DNA of 64,000 bases from Mantamonas sphyraenae (taxonomy: Eukaryota > CRuMs > Mantamonadidae), in assembly GCA_026936335.1 (NCBI GenBank), contig JAPMXV010000046.1:124001-188000 (forward strand), given 5' to 3'. The notes under the pieces were generated by a model. That model had not been told where the DNA came from. It did not search any database and was given only the letters and a program-made list of their open reading frames with translations. How positions within the stretch are numbered: position 1 is the stretch's first letter; every line of letters starts with the position of its first letter. This document shows positions 34,901-44,476 of the stretch, in pieces. A program made the position numbers and the translations under genes.

Positions 34901-37696
34901 TCTGGCACCATCAACCCGTCCCTGCCCAGAGTCGCGCCAGTGCCGTCCAGCTGCGGTGCCAACTCGTGTTGCAGGTAGCGCACAACGGCGTCCAGGGGTT
35001 TGTCCTCGCTGAGGTCGCGTGTCCACTCTTTGGTGCGGTGGGTGTATGGCACGTTTGAGTTGTACAGCACGTTGATGTTTTCGCAGACGCGCTGAAACAC
35101 ATCCTTGTCCTTGTTGCCAGCCATGATGATGGCCAACGCCAGTCTGCCGTTGCCCAGCTCGAGAGCCAGAGACACCTTGGCAACCACCCCCGTAGGTTGG
35201 TCTTGCGCTGGTCGCCGCGGCAAAACCCACCGTGCGCCGCCTTGCACATTGAAAGCCAACGATACAGCCCTGGCCACACAGTCGGGACCAGACACGGCTT
35301 TCGTCACGTGCCCTCGGCGATTGATGACCTGAAGTCGGAAGTGGTTCTCATTGATGCCGTGCGAGAGCAGAAACAGGGCGCCAACCCACTCGACGATTCT
35401 CGGGTACGTGGTGTGCGCCCTCAACCAGATGGTCTGCTCGTTGTCCACTTCTCGCAGACGCTGTGCGATGTCCTCGACTGACTCGGGCCGGAAGTCCTCA
35501 ACGAGCTTCTGCAATGTCAGGTACGGCTTGATCTTGTTCTTGCGCTTCCTGTTGGTACTCTCCACTGTGCTAAGGGCATTGAGCAGCCTCTGTTGCTGGG
35601 CAGCTGCGACTCCTGGCGAACCTCGCAGCACATCTTCCATGGTGGCCAGCCCAAGGCAAACCACAACCGGGTGCGTGCCACGCACGTGGTCCACAGTCAT
35701 CTTGTCAAAGGCCACGCTCGCCAAATCCAGGATGTTAACCACGCTTGACGACAACCCCGGGGTCTCTTCCATCTGCCCTGCCTCCTCCGTTGCCTCCTTC
35801 TGCTTGACCAACGCTTCCAAGCTGCTCTTGGACACTTTGCCGTTTGGCAGCTCCTTCTTCAGCTCCTTTTCGATGTCACGCACGTCACCCGTGCGCTGCA
35901 CAGTGCCTTGTTCGCTGAACCACACGCAGGTGGCATCCACCTGCTGGTCGTCGACGTACTTCAGGGCGGTGTTGCGCATCCCATGGCCAATGCCGGTCAC
36001 CAAATCCTCACGTGATGCTTCGTTATCGAACCGGACTTGCTCATCGTGGACTTTGGCCTCATGGACCCTGGGCTTGTGGCGTTTGCGTGACCGGTTCCCC
36101 TTCCTCGGTTGCTTTCCCGGCTTCCGCTTCCTCGGTTGCTTTCCCTGCCTTCCCTTCTTCTGCTGCTGGGCAACCTTGTTCCTTGCTGCCTGTTGCACCC
36201 GCACAGGCGCCCGTGAAAGCGACATCGGAGAGGTGGAGCCCAAGGAGAACACAACACGCGCCTGTGTTCCCTGCTGCAGCACGACGTTCCCATCCACATA
36301 CGATGAGTAGTCGTCGTGCACGCGATCGTCATCAAACACCCGCCAATGCGTGTCGTCCACACGCAGGACGAGTACGTAGTGGCCTGCCAAACCATCGCCC
36401 AGATAGATGCCGATGGCCACCGCCTCACTGACGTCCATCCGCTCCACGACGGAGTTGCGTTCGTACGTGATCAAACAGTGTTCGGTGCAGGTGATCTCGT
36501 CTGTTTCCGTGCCAATCACCGTTGAGCATCTTCCACTAGAGCATGTCCATTGGAACTCTGCCACGTGGCCACTGTTAGCAGGCACGCTGGCAATGCTCGC
36601 CTGTGCTTCCACACTGGTCACCTTGTTGCCACACGAACAAAAAGCCTCCCTGGTTGTTGTTGAAAGTGCAGACGGGACGCCAGCGTTTTTGGCCTCCTCA
36701 AAAAGTGCCACGTGCTTCTCGTTTGCCAGCACCCTGTCGTCCAAGGGCACGCGACTGGTGTCAAACGCACGAATGGCATGCTTGCTATCGACACAACTGC
36801 AGAAGGTTGCCCACAAACACCCATAACTGCGGGAGAATGGGAGGCGTGGGGTGAGTGTGTGTGTGCAGGGTGCAGGCGGGCGTGGCGGCGCGCGTGTGGG
36901 CGCGTGTGTGGGGTCGATTCTCGCAACCTACGTCTCAGTCGAGCTTTGCTGGTGCCTCACAAGCCCGGAGTTGGAAACAACGGCGTCTGCATGTAGCAGG
37001 AGCATCCACACTGTGCTGTCGTCAGCAGGAATGCCTTCCATTCCGGTGAGATAGGCGAAGAGACCGACTAAACACCTGCCTTGCCACCTGCAATCTTCAT
37101 GCACGTCCAGAGCCACAAGCCCGTTCGCGCCAACACTGAGAAGCAGCGCACGCACGGCGACGGTAGCGTGACACAACAATGCCATCGGGTTCCTTTGAGA
37201 CGTGGGTTCGAGAGACCTGTCAGCAGCAGAGTCGCGAGCTGCGCCGACACGGGCCAGAAAAAAACCTACTCTATGCCTCTCTTGCACTCTGCTACAGTGG
37301 CACGGACATCCGTCACTGTGTTCAGATGCACCACGGCGTCGGCAACAGTGCGTGTGCTCGGGGAAAGTGCGTCAGCAACGCCAGCGAGAGCATCTGCACG
37401 CTGCTTCTGTGGCGTTGAGTCCCAAACTACCCGTAGTTCCAGGGCAGCACGTGTGAGTGTCTCTCTGCATAGACCCTGCAATACAGGCCATACGTACCTT
37501 TGCACAGCTCGTTGAATACGTATTCAACGTCAATTGCGTTGGGCATCTGCTGATGCGATCCCGTTGCACTCGTTGTCTGCCTTGCTGCCCGAGCGGGAGA
37601 GCTTGGCGTCTCACCAGTGGTTGTGGCGTGGGAGTCTGTGCCAGTTGTTGTTCGTGTAGTACGGGTGGACCGCAGGTTGTATCTGTTGTTGACCAT
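28932..37696 (-). CDS. Giant USP-like / 66-bp-repeat / TnpB-Fanzor-like RuvC protein
   Basis: Exons 37696-37498, 37426-37270, 37216-36932 and 36826 onward join in matching phases. An acidic USP-like front (zinc pairs FCSCGN and CSSGRC; GHYVLVLRVD and WRVFDDDRV hold His and Asp-like triad residues) leads to about 1,000 residues of unknown helical sequence. About 48 copies of a 22-residue repeat (ENETQALGTEGGDGAHGDTS) follow. Frameshifts of +1, +1 and +2 sit in the repeats near 32121, 31791 and 30408; without correction the protein stops at 32095 (about 1,790 residues). The last part (about 29630-28932) has FVDWGVTRDTWVLM, then DEYRTSKVHRCG, CPRC and NDVNIPLHVA. That is the D / relocated E / Zn ribbon / D layout of Fanzor RuvC domains. 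Full length would be about 2,840. Confidence 0.6.
29700..32870 (+). repeat. Coding minisatellite: about 48 tandem copies of a 66-bp unit
   Basis: The unit starts GCACCGTCGCCACCCTCGGT and has no spacers. Copies differ at only a few positions: GCACCG or GCATCG (Gly/Asp), CTCGGTG or CTCAGTG (silent), and rare CTCCGTGTCC (Gly to Asp change). Blocks of copies are repeated: by my count copies 18-27 equal copies 38-47, and copies 3-9 equal 13-19. All six frames are open. Three copies carry extra bases (TTCTCTCCGG twice, TTCTCTCCCGG once). Confidence 0.95.
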
Positions 37697-38065
37697 GCGT
37701 TTTGTGTTGCCTGAGCAAGGGGCCGTTGGTCGCAGGAAGGCACTGGCCAGCGATGCCCACCAATACAAAGTTGCTTTTTACACTCGTGTGTTTGGTTGTG
37801 TGCAGATGATACAGTGTGGCGCGGTGCAGCGCCTGTGCGCAGCGGGCCGGACGGCGATGTATGTTCTTCAGCATCTCACCGTCTACATAGAGCTCTTATA
37901 TGAACGAACCAATCACACACAAGCGGAAACACGCGTACACGCCGTCCATCACCTCTGGCTCGACCTCACCACATTGGGCATGTGCTGCGCGAGGGGTGGC
38001 CAAGGCTGCACAAGGAGAAAAGATGCAAAAGCAAAACACACCACAGAAGGGGGTGTGTGTGGTGG

Positions 38066-38280
38066 TACGACGACTCTGTGCAACTGTATGCAAGCGGGTT
38101 GCCCAGTTGAAACGTCCACAATGAAGGGAGGCTGTCAATTGAGTTGGGAAGCAGGGTGCAGCGGAAACGCATCTGCTACATACTGCAGCGACGTTCTCTG
38201 TGCTCTGTTGCGCCCCACTCAGCCCAATTGGAGAGGAAACTCGCCCTTTGGACAAATGAAGGAGGATTTGCTCAGCTAGG
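38066..38280 (+). repeat. Imperfect duplication, copy A
   Basis: Matches 38550-38792 with gaps. Shared landmarks: ACGACTCT, GCCCAGT, a CGTCCACAATG core, TTCTCTGTGCT, GCGCCCCACT and GGAGGATTTGCTCAGC. It could be a decayed non-coding part of a mobile element. Confidence 0.6.
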
Positions 38281-38549
38281 TGCTCTCCAACACGGTATTG
38301 CATGAAGGCATGGGGCACATTGTAGGTGATTGATTCCCTTTTGCGCTTCCCCATGCCCCCCCCCTTGTGGCAGACTGCCCCACTCCTCGCCAGAGTCTCT
38401 GTATCATGCTCCTGTCCCACCCACTGCATCATATTCTCCGTCAGTGCGGGCATCAGCCAATGCATAGCTCCACGCTGGTCACAGGCAGTGTACCCCAGTG
38501 TGTGCGCCTCAAACACACACGCTGTGCGACGCAGGGCGGGTGATTCAAG

Positions 38550-38792
38550 ACGACTCTTTGCGAAGGGGTGCAAGCGCCCTGCCCAGTGCCCAGGTGAAGC
38601 GTCCACAATGGTGGGAGATTGTGGGCAGTTGGTGTAGAAGCTGAAACGCTTCTTCATTTCCTCTCGTGAGGAGTTGCACGGCTAGACGTGCAGACCACAC
38701 CCATTCTCTGTGCTATGCGGCGCCCCACTAAGCCCCATTGGAGAACAAGTTCGCCCCCCTCGCACAGACGAAGGAGGATTTGCTCAGCCAGT
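38550..38792 (+). repeat. Imperfect duplication, copy B
   Basis: Second copy of the block at 38066-38280, in the same orientation about 490 bp downstream. Confidence 0.6.
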
Positions 38793-39127
38793 TTGGTACG
38801 GATTTTTCATCGCCAGCACAGAGAACGCCTGGTCAGGAGGTTTGTGCACGCGCGGGACGGCCTTGCCACTGCAACTCTCTCGTGGTATGCCGTGTGGCAC
38901 ATGTCGGTTGTGGATTGCTGGTGATTGTGTGCAGGGTGTGTTGGACACCGCGGTGGTGGTTGGGTTAGAGATCAGTGCTGAACGATTCGGGCGACAGACG
39001 GCTATGCGTCCTTCCCGTGGTGTGTAGAGTGGTCTTGTTCGGTTTTTGGGCTGCTGTGAACGGTGTGCAGGGAGTGTGGGACACCATACTGCTGATTCAG
39101 TTGGAGAATCTTCGTTGCCGCGTTTCA

Positions 39128-40168
39128 TCATGCCACATAGTTCGAGTGTTTGATCCATCCGTTCACTTCCCGCCATCCTACAAAATGTAGGGCATGGTCT
39201 ATGGCAGCCTCTGTGCAGATGTCCACGCGATGGTGGTGCCGCCGCAGCATGGCCTTGAATTTGCTGAACATCTCTTCGATGGGGTTTAGGTAAGGTGAAT
39301 ACGCCGGGAGATACTCCAGCTCGACGCCGTACTGTGCACACAGCTGCTTCACTTCGTCCCCCTTGTGAATCGAGCAGTTATCCAACACAATGACTGACTG
39401 CCTGTACCGCTGCATCCGTGGCAGCAAGCGATGCCGCAAAAAGAAAAGGAAATCCACACGCTTGTGTGCCCCAGTCCGCGTCTGCCAGCACATGAGACCA
39501 TGCCTTCCGCCTCCAATGGCCGCCAGTACAGAGATACTCCGTCTCTGGCGCGAGTAGGTTTGCACAGAGAGGGCGTCGACGCGCGGTTTGTTTCTTCCAC
39601 GGCGACGCCAACACTCGCGGTTGTTGACTCCAGTCTCGTCGACCCACACTACATTCCTTGCGCGCATTCGTGCATCTGTACGTTGTAGCCGTTCAAAATC
39701 GCGCCGCCGCGCACGCACGTGCGGCTTCTTGCGTTCAGCAGGGACAATCTTCAACTTTTTCAGTCGCAACTGATGCCGTTGGCAGAATCTACACAGTGTA
39801 GACAGGGAAACTCGAAGATTGAACTGTCTCGTCAAAGCCAGCTGCATCTCATCAAGATACGTGGCACTGTGCTTCGCTATGAGGCGGACCAGGAATCGTT
39901 TGTGGTGCGCCTGCAATTTTTCTGGCCGCCCACCCGCACGAGGTTGAGGTGCCACACCTCCTGTGGCACGAAACTGGGCAACGTACTTGTGCACAGCACC
40001 TACGCTGACCTTCCAGTGCAAGGCTACCTGCTTCATTGATTGCGGGGGGTTTGCGTTCAGGTAGCCGTTTACAATGTTGAGACGCATCGCTTCCGGGATG
40101 GCTGAACCAGACTTGTACACCCCACCGTGTGTGTTGATCTTGAACGTTGGGTTCATTGCACTGGGCAT
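39128..40168 (-). mobile_element. Intact Tc1/mariner (IS630-type) DD34E transposase
   Basis: A single uninterrupted frame of 346 residues from the ATG at 40168. An N-terminal helix-turn-helix (MKQVALHWKVSVGAVHKYVA) is followed by a GGRPEKL linker and a second helical DNA-binding part. The catalytic core is VVWVDETG (first Asp), VIVLDNCSIHK (second Asp) and YSPYLNPIEEMFSKFK (Glu), with 34 residues between the second Asp and the Glu. This is the DDE_3 type found in Tc1/mariner and bacterial IS630 elements. No stop or frameshift breaks it, so it may be young or still active. I could not find terminal inverted repeats or a TA duplication by eye. It lies upstream of the giant gene, in the same direction. 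Confidence 0.9.
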
Positions 40169-40541
40169 GTTGGTTTGGTGACAATTTCTGATCCGTCAGG
40201 TTGGCGTCTGGTGCGCCTTGTCCATCACACCTGCTTGACATCCCTTCTCGTCCACACAATGCATTGTTCGCAAGGATTCATTGTCACCATTGTTTAGATG
40301 ACTTTGGTAAGCTTCTTTCAGTGCACGTGGAAACCGAGGGGAGTGGGAACGATTGGCCGTTAGAGCACAGCCATGAGCACACGCCAAACCGGGGTGTGAA
40401 CATCTCTGTGATCACAAAGAACCCACAGAGGAGTGATATCATGCCTCGGTGAACATTCTATGTGTTTCTGGGCGTTGTTCTCGGTGGTGGAGCCACGTTC
40501 ACGCTCAATTGCAACCAACTCGAACAGCCAACCACAACAGC
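40169..40541. other. Spacer between transposase and Ub-like copy 1
   Basis: About 370 bp of mixed sequence holding the transposase 5' side and the Ub-like copy 1 promoter. No further gene or clear inverted repeat seen. Confidence 0.4.
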
Positions 40542-41745
40542 ATGGAAATCTTTGTCAAGACTCTCACGGGCAAAACGCTGACCCTGAAACCTGTGCACTC
40601 TGAGCACACGGTCGAGCACCTCAAAGGCATGATCCAGGACTTGGAGGGCATCCCGCCTGATCAGCAACGCATCATCTTTGCTGGCAAGCAACTGGAAGAC
40701 GGTCGCACCATGAGCGACTACAACATCCAAGACTCGGCGACACTGCATCTTGTTCTGCGGCTCCGTGGCCAGGGTACGTGCGGCCTCGTAGTGGGCAGAA
40801 GGGGTGGGACAAAGAGTTGAGGAATTCACGTGTTTTCAGGAAAAAAGGGAACCAGCTGCAGACGCTCTGACGCCGCACACACACTGCCCACCATGACACT
40901 GTACACAACACAGGTGACATGCTGAGCAACCACATCGAGAGCACAGTGCCCGAGGACGGCAGCGTGGATGTGGAGCTGATGCAGTGCGTTCAGGTCAAGC
41001 TGGACGCCAACATCACCACAGTCAGTGCCGACTGCATCGAGGTGACCAAGGATGGCGGTGGATGGTTCAACAGCGGAGTGGGCGGCCTGGCCATGTGGGA
41101 CAGCAGCTCGCGGACGCTGACGTGGATTCCCGACGAGCCACTGGACCCAGAGAGCGGATACACGGTGAGGCTGAGCAGCAGCGAGCTGGACAACCAGTAC
41201 GGATCTCTGGCGGGGGACTATTCGTTCTCGTTTGTGACGGGCAAGGCGTCGATCATGCTGAAGGTGCGCGAACGTGGAGCGCTGGACGAAGGAGCCGACC
41301 AGGAGAGCAGCAACGACGCAAGCAACTCGGAGGGTGAGGAAGGGGATGAGGAAGGAGAGGGAGGCGATACGAGCAAGAGCATCGAGATTGTGCTGGATGA
41401 GACGCCGTTGTACTCGATCATGAAGGCGATCGCAGCGAAGTTTGAGGGAGGACGCTGTTTGACATCTGCGAGCTGAAGATTGTGCAGGGTGGGCAGAAGT
41501 TTGACCTGAAGGACGACTCTGACGCGATGAATCTGGAGGACGGAGACATGCTGGAGGTTGTGTTTATGGGCAAGCAGGAGAAGGGGGAGATGAAGGATGA
41601 GCTTGCGCAGATGCGTGCAGAGTTGTCGTTCAAGGACGGACAGCTGTTTGAGAAGGACAAGATGATCAAGATGCTGCTGGGGATCAAGGGGCAGGAGGAA
41701 GTGGAAGAGGAAGGAAGTTCATCCAACTCTGTCAAGTCCTTGTGA
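40542..41745 (+). pseudogene. Ub-like/Ig-like gene, copy 1, broken by one base
   Basis: Exon 40542-40773 encodes a ubiquitin-like domain ([38 protein letters not shown]) and splices in phase 1 (GTACGT donor) to 40914. Exon 2 matches copies 2 and 3, but the G run at 41446-41448 has lost one G, so the frame runs into a stop at 41476. The rest of the original frame is intact to 41745. Its Ub-like part differs clearly from copies 2 and 3 (for example K63 is lost and K48 kept), while exon 2 is almost base-identical. It ends RLRGQGD, not the RGG needed for conjugation. It may be a pseudogene or an assembly error. Confidence 0.75.
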
Positions 41746-41915
41746 TCTTTGGATCACAACGAGTGAAGTGCAGATAAGAAAGCAGGAATATACGAACTTC
41801 GAGCTTTATGCACGTTTGTCTATCAGGCATGAGGGCGCCGTGCTGACGGAGGTGCGGGCAGCGTGAGTTGGCGATACGCGCAGGCGAACCCAAGGCAACC
41901 GTTACACATTCCGTC

Positions 41916-43114
41916 ATGCAGATTTTCGTGAAAACACTGACTGGAAAGACACTGACTCTGGAGCTTGAGCCGAATGACACGTTTTATCACGCCAAGGAGC
42001 TGATCCGAGACATGGAAGGCATCCCAACTGATCAGCAACGCCTCATCTTTGCAGGCCAGCAAATGGAGGACTACCAGACTTTGTCCGACCAAAATGTGCA
42101 GAAAGAGTCTACTCTGCATCTTGTGCTGCGTCTCCGTGGCCAGGGTACGTGCGGCCTCGTAGTGGGCAGAAGGGGTGGGACAAAGTGAGGGAATTCACGT
42201 GTTTTCTGGAAAAAGGGAACCAGCTGCAGACGCTCTGACGCCGCACACACACTGCCCACCATCACACTGTACACAACACAGGTGACATGCTGAGCAACCA
42301 CATCGAGAGCACAGTGCCCGAGGACGGCAGCGTGGATGTGGAGCTGATGCAGTGCGTTCAGGTCAAGCTGGACGCCAACATCACCACAGTCAGTGCCGAC
42401 TGCATCGAGGTGACCAAGGATGGCGGTGGATGGTTCAACAGCGGAGTGGGCGGCCTGGCCATGTGGGACAGCAGCTCGCGGACGCTGACGTGGATTCCCG
42501 ACGAGCCACTGGACCCAGAGAGCGGATACACGGTGAGGCTGAGCAGCAGCGAGCTGGACAACCAGTACGGATCTCTGGCGGGGGACTATTCGTTCTCGTT
42601 TGTGACGGGCAAGGCGTCGATCATGCTGAAGGTGCGCGAACGTGGAGCGCTGGACGAAGGAGCCGACCAGGAGAGCAGCAACGACGCAAGCAACTCGGAG
42701 GGTGAGGAAGGGGATGAGGAAGGAGAGGGAGGCGATACGAGCAAGAGCATCGAGATTGTGCTGGATGAGACGCCGTTGTACTCGATCATGAAGGCGATCG
42801 CAGCGAAGTTTGAGGGGAGGACGCTGTTTGACATCTGCGAGCTGAAGATTGTGCAGGGTGGGCAGAAGTTTGACCTGAAGGACGACTCTGACGCGATGAA
42901 TCTGGAGGACGGAGACATGCTGGAGGTTGTGTTTATGGGCAAGCAGGAGAAGGGGGAGATGAAGGATGAGCTTGCGCAGATGCGTGCAGAGTTGTCGTTC
43001 AAGGACGGACAGCTGTTTGAGAAGGACAAGATGATCAAGATGCTGCTGGGGATCAAGGGGCAGGAGGAAGTGGAAGAGGAAGGAAGTTCATCCAACTCTG
43101 TCAAGTCCTTGTGA
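41916..43114 (+). CDS. Ub-like / SbsA-type Ig-like / C-terminal beta-grasp fusion, copy 2
   Basis: Exons 41916-42144 and 42282-43114 join in phase 1 into 353 residues. Domain 1 (1-76) is ubiquitin-like: [47 protein letters not shown]48 is Gln and the end is RGQG, so it cannot be processed or conjugated like ubiquitin. Domain 2 (about 80-180) fits the Big_5/SbsA Ig-like pattern: [42 protein letters not shown]. An acidic [12 protein letters not shown] linker leads to a second beta-grasp-like part ([20 protein letters not shown] to MLEVVFMG) and a short coiled coil. Big_5 domains are mainly bacterial, so the mix is odd. Likely a non-conjugated adaptor. Confidence 0.8.
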
Positions 43115-43284
43115 TCTTTGGATCACAACGAGTGAAGTGCAGATAAGAAAGCAGGAATATACGAACTTCGAGCTTTATGCACGTTTGTCTATCAGGCATG
43201 AGGGCGCCGTGCTGACGGAGGTGCGGGCAGCGTGAGTTGGCGATACGCGCAGGCGAACCCAAGGCAACCGTTACACATTCCGTC

Positions 43285-44466
43285 ATGCAGATTTTCGTGA
43301 AAACACTGACTGGAAAGACACTGACTCTGGAGCTTGAGCCGAATGACACGTTTTATCACGCCAAGGAGCTGATCCGAGACATGGAAGGCATCCCAACTGA
43401 TCAGCAACGCCTCATCTTTGCAGGCCAGCAAATGGAGGACTACCAGACTTTGTCCGACCAAAATGTGCAGAAAGAGTCTACTCTGCATCTTGTGCTGCGT
43501 CTCCGTGGCCAGGGTACGTGCGGCCTCGTAGTGGGCAGAAGGGGTGGGACAAAGTGAGGGAATTCACGTGTTTTCTGGAAAAAAGGGAACCAGCTGCAGA
43601 CGCTCTGACGCCGCACACACACTGCCCACCATCACACTGTACACAACACAGGTGACATGCTGAGCAACCACATCGAGAGCACAGTGCCCGAGGACGGCAG
43701 CGTGGATGTGGAGCTGATGCAGTGCGTTCAGGTCAAGCTGGACGCCAACATCACCACAGTCAGTGCCGACTGCATCGAGGTGACCAAGGATGGCGGTGGA
43801 TGGTTCAACAGCGGAGTGGGCGGCCTGGCCATGTGGGACAGCAGCTCGCGGACGCTGACGTGGATTCCCGACGAGCCACTGGACCCAGAGAGCGGATACA
43901 CGGTGAGGCTGAGCAGCAGCGAGCTGGACAACCAGTACGGATCTCTGGCGGGGGACTATTCGTTCTCGTTTGTGACGGGCAAGGCGTCGATCATGCTGAA
44001 GGTGCGCGAACGTGGAGCGCTGGACGAAGGAGCCGACCAGGAGAGCAGCAACGACGCAAGCAACTCGGAGGGTGAGGAAGGGGATGAGGAAGGAGAGGGA
44101 GGCGATACGAGCAAGAGCATCGAGATTGTTCTGGATGAGACGCCGTTGTATTCGATCATGAAGGCGATCGGAGCGAAGTTTGAGGGGAGGACGCTGTTTG
44201 ACATCTGCGAGCTGAAGATTGTGCAGGGTGGGCAGAAGTTTGACCTGAAGGACGACTCTGACGCGATGAATCTGGAGGACGGAGACATGCTGGAGGTTGT
44301 GTTTATGGGCAAGCAGGAGAAGGGGGAGATGAAGGATGAGCTTGCGCAGATGCGTGCAGAGTTGTCGTTCAAGGACGGACAGCTGTTTGAGAAGGACAAG
44401 ATGATCAAGATGCTGCTGGGGATCAAGGGGCAGGAGGAAGAGGGAGAAGGAGGGAGTTCATCCTGA
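43285..44466 (+). CDS. Ub-like / SbsA-type Ig-like / beta-grasp fusion, copy 3
   Basis: Exons 43285-43513 and 43652-44466, 347 residues. The Ub-like exon is identical to copy 2 and the second exon nearly so (for example AIAAKF becomes AIGAKF). The end differs: [12 protein letters not shown] followed by a stop, with no NSVKSL tail. Like copy 2, its Ub-like domain ends RLRGQG, so it should not be conjugated. The unit length between copies is about 1,369 bp, including promoter and intron, so duplication was recent and by unequal crossing-over. Confidence 0.8.
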
Positions 44467-44476
44467 ATTCAGCCGG

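Larger units (their letters stand above)
37697..39127. other. Gene-poor region between the giant gene and the transposase
   Basis: About 1.4 kb. An ATG frame at 38657-37896 (minus, 253 codons) has no recognisable domain and runs through the diverged duplication below, so I do not call it a gene. A TATA-like ATATAAG (minus) near 37900-37894 lies about 200 bp upstream of the giant gene's ATG and may be its core promoter. Confidence 0.5.
40542..44466 (+). repeat. Three tandem copies of a ~1.37-kb gene unit
   Basis: Copies start at 40542, 41916 and 43285. Exon 2 and the intron are almost identical in all three; exon 1 of copy 1 and the 3' end of copy 3 diverge, a mosaic typical of gene conversion or recent crossing-over. 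Confidence 0.85.

Noticed and set aside
37896-38657. 253-codon minus-strand ORF
   Set aside because: It has an ATG, but no recognisable domain and overlaps a decayed duplication; composition looks random.
40542-44466. Polyubiquitin locus
   Set aside because: Ub-like units are separated by introns and other domains, and each ends RGQG, not RGG.
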